From Closterium sp. Naga37s-1 (lineage: Eukaryota > Streptophyta > Zygnematophyceae > Desmidiales > Closteriaceae): a DNA stretch of 64,000 bases. The notes below the pieces were generated by a model. It was given only the letters and a program-made list of their open reading frames with translations, did not search any database and had not been told where the DNA came from. Below are positions 11,885 through 23,644 of the stretch, piece by piece. The stretch's first letter is position 1. The number at the start of each line of letters is the position of its first letter. Location: positions 248,001 through 312,000 of the forward strand of contig CANJKZ010000173.1 in the NCBI GenBank assembly GCA_947471745.1, read 5' to 3'. The translations under genes and the position numbers were made by a program.

Positions 11885-12330
11885 TGTGCGGGCTGGAGTG
11901 GGATCATGATGAGTAGAATGAGGACGACGATGAGGAGGCCTATGCAGAAGAGGACCAGGCTCTGGACGACCCTTTCCGCGAAGACGATGAGGGAGAGGAT
12001 GTGGAGGAGGTAGGCATGGATCTGCCTGAGATTTAGAGCATCTTGGATGGAATGGAAGCTAGGTAGCATAGAAGTTCTCTGCAGACCGCTTAAATGGTAG
12101 GTAGGTAGGTAGCTAGATTGAATCCTTCTTCTGACAAGACAATTTCCAGGACATTTTAACCTAGTTAAATTTTAGTCTGATCTTGCAGTTTGGAAAATGA
12201 CCCCTTCAGACTTAGAGATTTCTGAATCCTGAGAAATCAGACTCCCCAAATTATGGAAACTGTGCTTCAGACTAGACGAAAATTTTGCCTACTATATATC
12301 AGAGCGACATTTTTTGAAACGTCAGCCCTG

Positions 12331-13661
12331 CACCCAGCTATCTTCCATGGGGATGCGGACCTTCCAGCAACAAGGAATTCAATCCACTGAACTCCCGTGG
12401 GGTGGCGAATCCGATGGCTCATAGTTTTCTCGGGCTCGACGATCGGCTCAGATGTAGGATGCGTCATCGATGGTGGGCGATGGCTTGGCAGTTGGCTTGT
12501 GGTTGGGATGTATGGGTGAATGAGGCTGACGTGGAACGACGGGCTGATGTACCAGTCGGCGGATAGCAGGAGATGGGCGGTGACAGGTATAATAATGTGG
12601 CTGATCTGAGACAGGCCACAGCAATGCGGGCAGCTTGCAGAATTACGACGAATTGTTGCGCATGTGGTGTCGGGTTGTCCGGGCTCGGTGTCATGGGCAC
12701 TGTTGGGTTTTTCCCGTAGTTCAGATAAAACGGTGACTGCTGCATCGTTGATGACGCGGCGTTGTTATAGGCGAACTCGATCAGCGGCAAGTGTTGCTCC
12801 CAGGTTGTCGGGTCGTCGCACGTGGTGCAAATCAGCTGCTCCAATGTCTGGTTTCGCCCTCTTCGTTTGACCGTCGATTTCAGGGTGGTACGACGAACCG
12901 AACTGTAGCCGGGTCCCGAACTGCTCCCACAAATTCTTGCATAAGTTGCTTGTAAACTTTGTGTCGCGGTCACTGATGGTCACGGCCGTGCAGACGAACG
13001 ACGGTCCCGATGAACAGTCGAGCGGTTTATTCGGCTGAGATTGATTTCCTGCACGCAGCGAAATGGGCCATCTTCGTCAGTCAGTCAACGACAACCATGA
13101 CCACATCGTTACCACCAGAGTTTGCAGGTAACCCCGTGACGAAGTCCATTGTAACCTGCTGCCATGCGCGTTCGGGCAAAAGGATCGGCTGCAGTTGCCC
13201 TGGTTTTATTTTGCGTGAATACTTCATCACATGAATATGCCGGTACCAAAATTCGGTTAGTGCCAGTTTTTACGTAATAAACCCCTTTAGCTTCTGTCAG
13301 CTGCTGCAAATTTCCAGTAAAAATGGGCCGGTGCGGTATCCGTGGGTGAATAGTCCTGCCAGTAGCGGTTGGTTTGGGCGAGTAGGATGGCATGCAGCTG
13401 AGCTGTGGGGCAAGTGAGGGCGTCAGCGATGTTTGATGCGCCTTTTTTTAACGTTACGGTGTAGTCGAAGTTGGATTCCATATAGTCCAGCCTCCGTATC
13501 TGTGCCGGGTTGAGATTCGGTTGGGCGCGAAGGTATAGTTCGAGCGGTGATCTGTCCGTACTGTCACGTCAGCTCCTGTCAAGTAGCAGCGATCGCCAGC
13601 ATCTCGCGGTCGTGTATCAGATAATTGCATTCGGGCGGGTGAAGCTTGTGTGACTCGTACG
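12331..13661 (-). pseudogene. Gypsy RNase H C-terminal part, integrase and start of chromodomain
   Basis: Read on minus, ESHKLHPPECNYLIHDREML continues the RNase H frame from the far side of TE3. Integrase core signatures are TMDFVTGLP (about 13150), VVVD then LTKMAHF (about 13070) and SDRDTKF...[10 protein letters not shown] (12983-12860), followed by [15 protein letters not shown] (about 12790). The chromodomain begins near 12440 and continues at 8411 after the hAT element. Several frameshifts and stops (for example TGA just before LTKMAHF) make it non-functional. Confidence 0.82.
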
Positions 13662-13792
13662 TGTCAGAATCCTAAGCGAGGATGAATGAACTAGCAGCAT
13701 GCAGGAGTACAAGTAGCAAACCCTAATTGGGTTGTACCCTATATGGGCTACCCCACTATAGCCTACACAACATGCAACATATAAGTTTGACA
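13662..13792 (-). repeat. TE3 3' LTR (131 bp)
   Basis: TGTCAGAATCC...AAGTTTGACA on the plus strand. It is followed by cacccccatagg, the reverse complement of a G-rich polypurine tract, so this is the 3' LTR of a minus-strand element. Confidence 0.93.
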
Positions 13793-14151
13793 CACCCCCA
13801 TAGGCAAAGTGGGGGAGAACAAGAGGTCAGCAAGGCCAGTTCACATGCAGAGCAAAGCAAAGTAAAGTCTGAACCAGTCAAGAAAAGCAAAGCAAGCTCA
13901 GGGTGGATCACAAAGTCACCACACACTCTGAGCACAAGCAAATGGCCACAAGGCCAGTTCACATGCAGAGTTATATAATGCAGAACAAGCAGTACAGTGA
14001 TCAAAACCTAGCAAGTGTAAGCATGCAGGTATAAATATATGGATCACAGAACAAGCAAAGTCAAGAAGTGAGCAAGTGAGGCCAAGTAGGCACAAGGCCT
14101 AGAACAGTACAGAAACGCTGATGATCACAAGGCTGAAGTGCCTTGGTGAAG

Positions 14152-14291
14152 TGTCAGAAAGTAGGAATGAAGAAACATAAAAAAAGGGGTTTGCACTAGC
14201 AGGCAGTTGAGTACATATAGGAAACCCTAATTTGGGCTATACTCGCTACAAAGTACCCCACTGCAGGCTAGACAAATATCACATTCTGACA
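14152..14291 (-). repeat. TE7 3' LTR (140 bp)
   Basis: TGTCAGAAAG...CATTCTGACA on plus. It pairs with 15275-15414. Confidence 0.92.
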
Positions 14292-14859
14292 CACCCCCAT
14301 AGTCAAAGTGGGGTATGATCAGCACAGCAAGCAGTCGCATAAGAAGTTCACAAGCACAAGCAAAGCTAGAGGCAGTCATAGAGGGCAAGTGAGGAGGAGG
14401 AGGGACTGTGAGAGGAGTGGAGATAGGAGGCAACGGGTGAAGCCACAGACACACGGGCAACAGGAGCGGCGCGCACGGTGGCTACCGGAGCAAGGGCCCC
14501 GGACTACAGGAGTAAGTGGCTTCGCGGCTAAGACGAGCGGCAAGAGCAACGGACCCACGGGCGACTGGCGCAGCAGGCTCGCTGGGCTACCGGAGCAAGG
14601 GCCCCGGACTACTGGCGCTGCTGACGACACGACGGCTGCCTCCGCTCAACCTCCCCCAACTGTCCCACCCCCCTTTCACACACCCCCTGCTGCACCCCTA
14701 GCTCCAATCCCGTGTCACCCCCCTAGCGCGACTCCCTCGGCTCCCACACACCCACCCCCCTCAGCGGCAGCTGCAGCAGTGGGAGAGAGGAGGAGGAGGA
14801 GGAGCAAGGGACGACGCACACCCGCCACCCCCATACCCGCCACCCCCATACCCTCCCCC

Positions 14860-15200
14860 ACGGCTGCATGTGCAGCAGAGAGTCGATGGGGAAGGAGGGG
14901 GGGGGGGGGGGGGGGCGGGGAAGAAGCCGCCCCGCAGCTGCACGAGGGCAAGGGGCGACGCGCGGGTCGACAGGGCAGCGAGCGCGGATCCCGTGGGGCG
15001 ACGCGCGGGTCGACGGGGGCAGCGCAGGGGTCCCACGGGGCGGCGCGCTGGGCGACGGGGCAGCGTGCGGGTCGACGGGGCAGCGCGCGCGGGTCCCCTG
15101 GGGCGACGCGCGGGTCGACGGGGCAGCGCGCCGGGCAGAAAACCGCCGCGCGCCCCGAGCGCGCGACAGGCAGAAAAGCGCGACCGGGGCATGCGATAGG
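14860..15200. repeat. TE7 internal GC-rich repeats
   Basis: A run of 17 or more G at about 14898-14918 is followed by degenerate repeats of gggtcgacggggcagcgcgc type. They resemble the leaders of the full-length copia elements, suggesting TE7 is a deletion derivative that kept leader and ends. Long open frames here reflect composition only. Confidence 0.6.
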
Positions 15201-15274
15201 CAGGACAGCAGCGAAAGCATTAGGTGGGCCCATCCACAGGATCGACCAGGGAGGGTCGACCTGCTCTAATAGCA

Positions 15275-15414
15275 TGTCAGAAAGTAGGAATGAAGAAACA
15301 GAAAAAAAGGGGTTTGCACTAGCAGGCAGTTGAGTACATATAGGAAACCCTAATTTGGGCAATACTCGCTATAGAGTACCCCACTGCAGTCTAGACAAAT
15401 ATCACATTCTGACA
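15275..15414 (-). repeat. TE7 5' LTR (140 bp)
   Basis: TGTCAGAAAG...CATTCTGACA on plus, preceded by the primer-site complement gctctaatagca. Confidence 0.92.
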
Positions 15415-18400
15415 TGAAGATATCAGCAGTGTTGGCCCGAGAGGCCACGTAAACAAGACGAAGCTGACCACGCTGCTGCAACTCACGAGCAAAGAAGTAA
15501 CGCAGAGCGATGTGCTTCATCCTGTGCTCCAGTCTGTGCTCCTGACACAAGGCGATCATGGCCTTGTTGTCGACGTACAGAACTGGAGGAGAACGAGGCG
15601 GCTTTTCCAAGTCTGTCAGCGGGTAGGTGAGCCAGCGTAACTCCTGTGCAGCTATGGCCCATGCGTAGATCTCAGCCTCACAACTGGAGCTGAGAACAGA
15701 AGACGAGCGGGTAGACCGCCAAGAAACAGAGCCAGAGCCAAGGCTGAAAGTGTAACCCTGTGACGACCGCTGCGTAGCCAAGTCGTCAACCCAAGAGGCG
15801 TCTGCGTGTCTAGTAAGGACAACTCAACCCCGTCCTCCAAGCACAAGCCCCATGCCCGACGTACTGCACAAGTAGCGCATCACCTTCTTACCGGCCTTCT
15901 AGTGCTCTGGTAGGTGTCTCCCGGGCGCAACGTAGCATGCCAGGATGCTAAGAGGGTAAGCAAGGTCAGGTCGAGTGCAGGTCATCAGGTACATGAGGCA
16001 GCCCACAAGCTCTGGATACAGGCCACTCGGCTCTACGTACTCGTCCGAAGGTGGAGCTGAGAGCGAGTGACCGGTAGGCAGAGGAGTGGAATGTGGCGAG
16101 GAGTACTGGAAGTCGAAGCGCTGAAGGACCTGCTGCACCATGTGTGACTGAGTCAAGGTAATGGTGTGCCGTGCTCTGTCCCGGGTGATCTGCAAGCCAA
16201 GATAGCTGCACAGCTCATCCAGGTCTGTGCACGTGTGTCTCTTCTGCAGCTCCGACTTCACGTGGGCCAGTCCAGCAGTGGCAAAGACCAAGTCGTCGAC
16301 GTACACGAGGATGTAGAACGGCGGCAGTGAAGTGTCGGTGCGTACAAACAGCGACGGGTCAGCAGTCGAAGGAGCAAACCCAAGAGCCGCAAGAGTCGTC
16401 CTCAGTGTGTCGTGCCACTCGCGAGGCGCCTGGCGGAGACCGTAGACTGGCCGCCGGAGGCTCCACTAGGTACCTGCAGGAAAGGACCCAGTGAAGCCAG
16501 GTGGGCGGCGCAGCCAGATCTCCTCGTGCAGGCTGCCCTGTAAGAAAGTTGTGCTGAAGACAAGAGAGTGAAGCTCGTAGTCACGCTGAGTGGCGACGTG
16601 CAGCAGCACCTGAAGAGTGGTCATCTTCGGGGTAGGGGAGAAGGTCTGGAAGAAGTCAACTCCCTGTCGCTGACTGAAGCCTCGAGCAACGTAACGCGCC
16701 TTGAAGATAGGCGGAGAACCCCGCGGCCGCTTCACCCTGAAAATCCACATGCCACTGACGATGTTCGCCCCAGGTGGGGGAACCTCGTCGACGTAGGTGC
16801 CTGTGGACTTCCAGGAAGCCATCTCTGCGTCCATGACTGTCTGCCACTGAGAGGAGTAGGGACCCTCAATCGCCTCTGCGTAAGAGCGCAGGGTCGGGAT
16901 GTCTGGTGCATCTGGGTCTCCCTCAGGTGAAATCAGCATGGACACGAGATGAGGTATAGCAGCTGCAAAACACTCAAAGTCCTCCTGCCTGTCCTCAAGG
17001 ACGTCCGTGCCAAGAGCACACTCACCCCCGACGGACGGAGGACAGACAGACTCAGACTCAGTAGCAAGACTAGCGGCGTAGTCGAGGCGACAGGCGGCAG
17101 TAAAGTCAACAAGCTCAGCAACTAGGGCAGACGCAGCAGTGGACTCAAACGAAGGGTCAGTGACAACAGTGGCTAGAAGACGTGTGACAGTAGGACTGGC
17201 AGCACGAGCAAGGTCTGACGGCGGGTCAGCAACGTCAGGAAGAGAGGACGCAGGAGGAGACGGCAGAGGGACACGCTGTGGAACAGAGGAAGGATGAAGT
17301 GCCATCTGGTGGGTGCCTGGGACAGGAGGAGGACGCGGACGCGGAACACGACGACCAGTGCGAACAGCTCGAACAGGCGACGCAGGAGGAGACGCAGGCT
17401 CACGACGCTCTCCTAAACCTCCTGTGTGCTCGGTGTAAGGAGAAGGAGCAGGCAGTGGGGAGGCTGGCTGTAACTGCGGCTGTGACTGGTCAGGCGGTGG
17501 ACACAGTAAGGGAGGAGTAAGGCCAGAAAAAGGCAGGAGACCAAGAACCTCCTAAAGCAGTGGAACGAAGTACGGTCGCGGCCGCACAGTGCCTCCAGAA
17601 CTAGCACCGACAGCACCAGCACCCCCAGCTCCAGGGTCTCCAGCTCGAACGCCTGCAGTACCACCAGCTCCAGCAGCTCCAGTACCTCAAGTACGAGCAC
17701 CTCCGGGACCAGCGGCTCCAGCACCTCCAGCAGCTCCAGCAGCTCCAGCTCCACCGTCTCGAGCTCCAACGCCTGCAGTACCTCCAGCAGCTCCAGCTCC
17801 AGCGCCTCCAGCTCCAACTCCTGCAGCACCTCCAACTCCAGCAGCTCTAGTGCCTCCAGTACGAGCACCTCTGGGACCAGCGGCTCCAGCACCTCCAGCA
17901 GCTCCAACTCCAGCGCCTCCATCTCCAACTCCTGTAGCTCCTCCAGCTCCAGCAGCTCCAGTACCTTCAGTACGACCAACTCCGGTACCAGCGGCTCCAG
18001 CACCTCCAGCACCTCCAGGACCAGTAGCTCCAGCACCTCCGGCTCCAACGCCTGCACCACCACCAGCTCCAGCAGCTCCAGTACCTCCAGTACGAGCACC
18101 TTCGGGACCAGCGGCTCCAGCACCTCCAGCACCTCCAGGACCAGGCCCTCTAGTGGCAGGCCCCCCAGCTCCAGCAGCGCCACTCTGAAGACTCCAGCGC
18201 CGAGCAAACCACTCGCGCAGCTGCGGTGGAGAGAGAGTCTCCTGCCGTGACGGGGCACCAGGAGAACCTCCAACAGACAAAGTACCTCCAGGCGCAGCAC
18301 GCTCAGGCTCAGCACCCCCAGGCTCCACACGCTCAGGCTCAGCACCCCTAGGCTCCGCACCCTCAGACTCAGCAACCCCAGGCTCAGCACCCCCAGGCTC

Positions 18401-20764
18401 CGCACGCTCAGGCTCAGCACCCCCAGGCTCCGCACGCTCAGGCTCAGCACCCCCAGACGCAGCACCCCTAGCAGCACCACCCCCAACAGCACCAGAGTCG
18501 ACAGCGACCTCGACAGGCTCGAGAGGGTCTACCTGAGACACACCTGAGGGAGCAGGACCCTGAGGGGGGAGGGGGTCTACCGGAGGAGGACCTGGTGCGA
18601 GGAAGAGCGGCGGGGGGGGGAGAGGGGCAGTGCGGTAGGGGAAGAGACGGTAAAAGGGAACCGACTGTGCAAACGTGACGTCCTGAGAGGGCAGGACACG
18701 GTGCGAGGTGGGGTGGTAAAACTGCCAGCCAGTCGCGTCAGGGGGAAAGCCAAGGAAGACGCAGGGAATGGCGCGGGAGGAGAGCTTGTCCGCGGACGTA
18801 TCGCGAACAAAGGCACGAGAGCCCCAGACCCGGAACACTGACGCATCGCCAACCTTCCCCGTCCAACGCAGTGTAGACGAGGTCTCCGGAAAGGAGACAC
18901 GGGGCCAGAGGTTGAGCTGATGCGCAGCGTACCGGACCGCAAACGGCCACAATAAATGGGGGGCAGCCGCATGGATCATGGAGTTACGAGCGACCTCCAT
19001 GACTAAGCCAATGCGGCGCTCAGCAACCCCATTCTGCTGCGAAGAGGCCGGAAGCGTGAACGACTGGAGAATGCCCTCCCCACGACAAAAGTCCCGCAAG
19101 AGGTCGGAGGGAAACTCACCACCTCTGTCAGAGTGCAGACGCAGGACTGGAAGGTCCGTGTGGAACCGCTCGCGGAGCTGGAGACGGACAGCGCGGATCC
19201 AAGGGATCAATATATCAGGGACCTCCCCCTTGCTGCGCAAGGGGAAGACCGAGGTGTAACGCGAGTAGTCGTCAACAACCAGCAGAAAGTAGCGCTCGCG
19301 GCCCTGTCCACGGGCGCGGGCTGGGCCCCACACGTCCATGTGGAGAGTCTGCAGGGGAGCAGTCGTCGAGGGAAACGAGGAGGAGTGAGGAGCGGTGCGC
19401 TGCCGCCCCTCGACACAGGGAAGGCAGGGAGGGGCAGGCGAGGGTGGGAGGGGAGGCAGAGACTCGGGAAGACCAGAGACAAGGAGACGGGAGTGCATGC
19501 CACGGAGGCGCTGCACTGAGGGGTGACCAAGGCAGTGGTGCCAAAGGAGGGTCCGGTGCGACAGGGCGCGACACGAGCAGGGGGGTGCTAGCTGACGTGA
19601 CGCAGACGCAGACGCAGCTACCTAGGGAGACACAGTAGTCAGTGTGTACAGACTCGACCCAAGCCGACGGGTGAACGTGGCCAGGTGCCGGCCAGTCCGG
19701 GAGCACGTACAGATCGCCACACGCTGTCCGCCAGGGGTGAAGGTATCAACCCATTCATCCTGAAGGACGGCGTTGCTCACCAAGTTCGTAGAGAACGAGG
19801 GGAGGTGAAGACCTGACAGTAAGCCAGACGGAACCGCCGGACACGGGAGAACAGTTGAGGAACGTGCAAGAACTGGGCCCCCAGAGGGGTCAGCCAGAGA
19901 GACAGCAACAGGTGCAGGGAGTGGTGTGACTGTGGTACTGTCGCGAAAGAAACAGCGGGAAGCACCTGAGTCAAGCGTGAAGGTGTGAAAGGCCACAGCA
20001 GGCGCAGTACCAGAGAGAGCAGACTCACTAGCACCTAGAGCAGCAGACTCACTAGCACCTAGAGCAGCAGCCTCTATACCTGGGTTGGGCGGCACACTCA
20101 GGTAACAGTCACCCTCAGCACTAACAGTCAATGCATACATGGCAGTGAGGATAGCATCATAGTCAAGAGCAAAGATATCCACCCTCTGCCTAAGCAGCTC
20201 CAGCCAGCGGGGAAGCTCAGCCGCGTCGCCAAACTCTGCACGCCAGGCGTCGCTCAGACAGGAAAAGCAGCGGGACTGTGTGTGACCAACTGTCCCGCAA
20301 TTCTGACCAGCCTGATCACCTGTGCGAATGACGTACGGGCAGCGAGCAGTACTCCGAGACGCCCCACGCTGAGCGAACCACTCACGAATCTGCTGGGGCG
20401 TAAGGGGCTCACGTGGACGCCGCTGCAGCTGCATCCGGCCACCGCCAGAAGCTCCCCACTTAACAGCTCCACGGCGACTGCCACTACGGCCGCCGCCACT
20501 ACTCCAACTAGTGTACCGCTCACGAAGCTGCTGGGGCGTAAGGGTCTCGCGCGGACGCCGCTGGAGCTGCATCTGGCCACCGCCAGAAACTCCCCACCGA
20601 ACAGCTCCACAGCGACTGCTACTACGGCCGCCACCACTCCCATTGCTGTCACCACCGCCGCCACCACTCCCACCGCTACTACGAAGAGAAGTCATAGCGG
20701 GCAAGCAAGGAGGCGCGCGACCAGTAGGGCAGCACGGAGGGAAGGCAGGGCGGCGAGCAGGCAC

Positions 20765-21619
20765 TAGGGTAGGTCGGGGCGGCGCACGGTCTGGGAAGAG
20801 CGGCGCGCGGCCAGAATAGGGCGGCGCGCGGGCTGCAGAGGGCGGCGCGCGGGCAGGCAGGAGCGGCTCCTAGAACTTTTTTTTTTTTTAGGGTTTAGTA
20901 GGGCGCGCTGGGTGCTGGGCAGCAGGGCGCGCTGGCGCGCTGGGCAGCGGGGCGCGCTGGCGCGCTGGGCAGCGGGGCGCGCTGTCGCACTGGGCAGCGG
21001 GGCACGCTGGCGCGCTAGGCAGCGGGGCGCGCTGGCGCGCTGGGCAGCGGGGCGCGCTGGCGCGTCTGGCAGCAGGGCGCGCTAGCGCGGTGGGCAGCTG
21101 GGCGCGCTAGCGCGGTAGGCAGCAGGGCGCGCTGGCGCGCGGGGCAGCGGGGCGCGCTAGCGCGCTGGGCAGCAGGGCGCGCTGGGCTGCAGGGGCGGTG
21201 CGCGGGCTGCAGAGGCAACGTGCGAGCTGCAGGGGCGGCGCGTGGGTTGCAGAGGGCGACTCGCGGGCTGCAAGGGCGGCGCGCGGCCTGCAGAGGCGGC
21301 GCGACGGGGGGCAGGGCAGGGCCTTCGCGGGGCAGCGCGACGCGGGGCAGGGCAGGGCGTGCGCAGGGCAGCGCGACGCGGAGCAGAGCAGGGCGTGCGC
21401 GGGGCAGCGCGACGCGGGGCAGGGCAGGGCGTGCGTCGGGCAGCGCGACGCGGGGCAGGGCGTGCACGGGCAGTGTGACGCAAGGCAGGGCAGGGCAGGG
21501 CGCGCGCTGACGGCGCAGCGCAGGGCAGGGCGTGAGGTAGCGCGGTAACCGCAGTCGATCACTAGCTAATGGTGGGCCCGAAAAAAAAACGGTCCTACGG
21601 ACCTACTGCTCTGAAACCA
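20765..21619 (-). repeat. TE3 5' leader, GC-rich tandem repeats
   Basis: Repeated gggcagcggggcgcgctggcgcgct-type units (20900-21180) and gcagggcagggcgtgcgcggggcagcgcgacgcg-type units (21290-21500) fill the untranslated leader between the 5' LTR and Gag. Alternative-frame open frames here are repeat artefacts. Confidence 0.7.
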
Positions 21620-21750
21620 TGTCAGAATCCTAAGCGAGGATGAATGAACTAGCAGCATGCAGGAGTACAAGTAGCAAACCCTAATTGGGTTGTACCCCGT
21701 ATGGGCTACCCCACTATAGCCTACACAACATGCAACATATAAGTTTGACA
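21620..21750 (-). repeat. TE3 5' LTR (131 bp)
   Basis: It matches 13662-13792 with about two differences. Next to it is the primer-site complement gctctgaaacca (21608-21619). Confidence 0.93.
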
Positions 21751-22595
21751 GTACGCAATTGGCTGAAGGCCGTTCCCGAAGTCGTGCATCAGTACTGCTC
21801 TCACATCGATGTCGCTTGTGTCAGTGACGAGTTCGAACGGGCGGTGCGGATCAGCGATGTGAAGCACGGGTGGTGAGCACAAAATGTTTTTGAGGGCCGA
21901 GAAGGCAGCTTGCTCTTTCTCCCCCCACGTGTACTCAACCCCCTTCCTTAGCAGGTCGGTCAATGGGGCAGTCAGCTTTGCCATGTCGGGGACGAACTGG
22001 CGCACGTAGTTGACGAACCCCAGAAAACTCTGCAACTCGGTCAGATTTGTCGGCGCGTGCCAGACCTGAATCGTCGCGATTTTTTTTCGGGTCTATTTCC
22101 ACGCCGTTGGCTGAAATAACATAGCCCAGAAACTCCATTCTGTCCTGTATAAACTCACACTTAGAGGCTTTGGTCAGTATGCAGTTGTGAATCAGTATAA
22201 AAAAAAAAACGGCTTCAATGTCCTGTATGTGCTGTGCTCAGTCAGGGCTGTAAATCAGGATATCGTATAAGTAGACGATAACGCACTTATCTAAGAGTAG
22301 GTGAAACGCCTTGTTCATGGTCATTTGAGAATTGACGGAGGCGTTGGTCAGTTCGAATGGCATCACGGTGTATTCGAAAGAGCCGTAGCGTGTGCGAAAG
22401 GCAGTTGGGTTGACGCGTATCTGATGGTAACCTCCCCGAAGGTCGATCTTCGAGAAGATGCGGGCTGTGCGAAGTTGGTCGATGAGTTCGTCAGCTCGCG
22501 GGATGGGGCAACGTGACTTGGTAGTCGATGCACATGCAAAAGCCCCCACCCTTTTTCGGTGTGAACAGAATCGGTGCTGAGAAAGGTGACGAACT
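21751..22595 (-). pseudogene. Gypsy reverse transcriptase and start of RNase H
   Basis: On minus: ADELIDQLRTARIFSKIDLR (from about 22495), then YHQIR, YTVMPFELTNA and the catalytic loop VIVYLYDILIYS near 22275-22240. The usual loop is Y-x-D-D; here the first Asp codon reads TAC, giving YLYD. RT connection and RNase H (AFSALKNILCSPPVLHIAD, FELVTDTSD) follow to 21751, where TE3 interrupts. TE2 borders it at 22596. Confidence 0.88.
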
Positions 22596-22720
22596 TGTCA
22601 GATTTATATGACATAGCTACTGTAGGCTATAGTGGGGTGGCACATATGGGGTACAGTTTTCTAGGGTTTGCTTTTTGTACCCAACTTTCACTTAGTCATT
22701 TCATTCCTCGTTTCTTCTCA
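22596..22720 (+). repeat. TE2 5' LTR (125 bp)
   Basis: TGTCAG...TTCTCA, immediately followed by the primer-binding sequence. It is homologous to the TE1 3' LTR. Confidence 0.92.
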
Positions 22721-22899
22721 TGGTATCGAGCAGGTTCCCTAGTGGGAACGATTCCTAGGGCCCACCACCACGAAATTATTTTTTTTTTCCTGCCCGGAGC
22801 GCGTTTTGCTCCGGCTCGAGTCGCGCCGCCCCTACGGCCCTTCGCGCCGCCCTTTAGGCCCGTCGCGCCCGTCGCGCCCGTCGCGCCCGTCGCGCCCAT

Positions 22900-23570
22900 C
22901 GCCACCTTACGCGGCCCCGCCACCTACCTTGTGCGGCCCCGCCACCTACCTCTGCGGCCCCGCCACCTACCTGTGCGGCCCCGCCACCTACCTTCGCGGC
23001 CCCGCCACCTACCTGTGCGGCCCCGCCACCTACCTCCGCGGCCCCGCCACCTACCTGTGCGGCCCCGCCACCTACCTTCGCGGCCCCGCCACCTCACTGT
23101 GCGGCCCCGCCACCTACCTCCGCGGCCCCGCCACCTACCTGTGTGGCCCCGCCACCTACCTCCGCGGCCCCGCCACTTGCCTGTGCGGCCCCGCCATCTA
23201 CCAGTGGCCCCGCCACCTACATGCGGCCCCGCCACCTACTAGTGGCCCCGCCACCTACCTGCGGCCCCGCCACCTACCTTTGCGGCCCCGCCGCCTCCTC
23301 TCAGCGGCCCCGCCGCCTCCTCCCAGCGGCCCCGGACGCCGCCCTCTCAGCGGCCCCGCCGAGCCGCCCAGCAGCCAAGCCGCCCAGCCGCCGAGCCGCC
23401 CAGCAGCCGAGCCGCCCAGCAGCCGAGCCGCCCAGCAGCCGAGCCGCCCAGCAGCCGAGCCGCCGAGCCGCCCAGCAGCCGAGCCGCCGAGCCGCCCAGC
23501 AGCCGAGCCGCCGAGCCGCCCAGCAACCGAGCCGCCGAGCCGCCCTACAGCCGAGCCACCCGAGCCGCCC
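22900..23570 (+). repeat. TE2 5' leader tandem repeats
   Basis: About 17 units of a 21-bp repeat (cggccccgccacctacct plus three variable bases) run from about 22910 to 23290. They are followed by ccgagccgcccagcag-type units of 16 bp and shorter variants (23360-23560). The open frames on both strands follow from this periodicity. Confidence 0.8.
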
Positions 23571-23644
23571 TGTCCGGTAAGAGCAGCGCCCCTTTCACAG
23601 CACTGCCCTCACCCTACTGTTTGCGCTGCTAGTCTACTGCTGTC

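Larger units (their letters stand above)
8420..12330 (+). mobile_element. hAT-superfamily DNA transposon (3911 bp)
   Basis: The ends are CAGGGCTGA (8420) and TCAGCCCTG (12322-12330), a 9-bp terminal inverted repeat. Flanking 8-mers CACCCAAC (8412-8419) and CACCCAGC (12331-12338) match at 7 of 8 positions, the 8-bp duplication typical of hAT. Subterminal regions carry repeated TCAGACT motifs on both sides. It encodes a recognisable hAT transposase on +. It sits inside the gypsy chromodomain: removing it rejoins the frame across KVRIPMEDSWVPLANI. Confidence 0.93.
14152..15414 (-). mobile_element. TE7: short non-coding LTR element nested in TE3
   Basis: Two 140-bp LTRs (14152-14291 and 15275-15414) flank about 980 bp with no retroelement domains. 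The 5-bp duplication TGAAG is at 14147-14151 and 15415-15419. A primer-site-like sequence (TGCTATTAGAGC on minus, 15263-15274) and a polypurine complement (cacccccatag, 14292-14302) place it on minus. The LTRs differ at 5 of 140 positions. This is the layout of a TRIM/SMART-type non-autonomous element that must use another copia element's enzymes. Confidence 0.92.
14063..20764 (-). pseudogene. TE3 gag-pol, disrupted and interrupted by TE7
   Basis: The first ATGs (20764 and an in-frame one near 20694) lead directly into a Gly/Ser-rich stretch. Two copies of RRPRE-LTPQQ-RE-type sequence (about 20580 and 20400) follow, then a zinc knuckle C-X13-C-X4-H-X4-C (about 20350-20270) and protease LDSGAS near 19970. 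Integrase, linker and RT follow in copia order. Stops are TAG 19622 (Gln), TGA 17687, TAG near 17553 (Gln), TAG 16466 (Gln, RT) and TAG and TGA near 15899 and 15825. RNase H is split by TE7 exactly at NTADIFTK. The natural stop is about 14063-14065. No capsid-like region precedes the knuckle. Confidence 0.88.
13662..21750 (-). mobile_element. TE3: Ty1/copia element inserted in gypsy RNase H
   Basis: Both LTRs are 131 bp (13662-13792 and 21620-21750) with TGTCA...TGACA ends. The 5-bp target duplication GTACG is at 13657-13661 and 21751-21755. Removing the element rejoins the gypsy frame at ...LQPIAY|ESHKL, independent proof of the boundaries. The primer site TGGTTTCAGAGC is at 21608-21619 on minus. 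The LTRs differ at about 2 of 131 positions, so the insertion is recent. The element carries nested TE7. Its Gag lacks the N-terminal capsid-like region seen in TE1, TE2 and TE6. Confidence 0.95.

Noticed and set aside
14308..15333. 341-codon plus-strand frame, a candidate gene
   Set aside because: It lies across the interior of TE7 on the opposite strand, is extremely GC-rich and repetitive, and has no recognisable domain.
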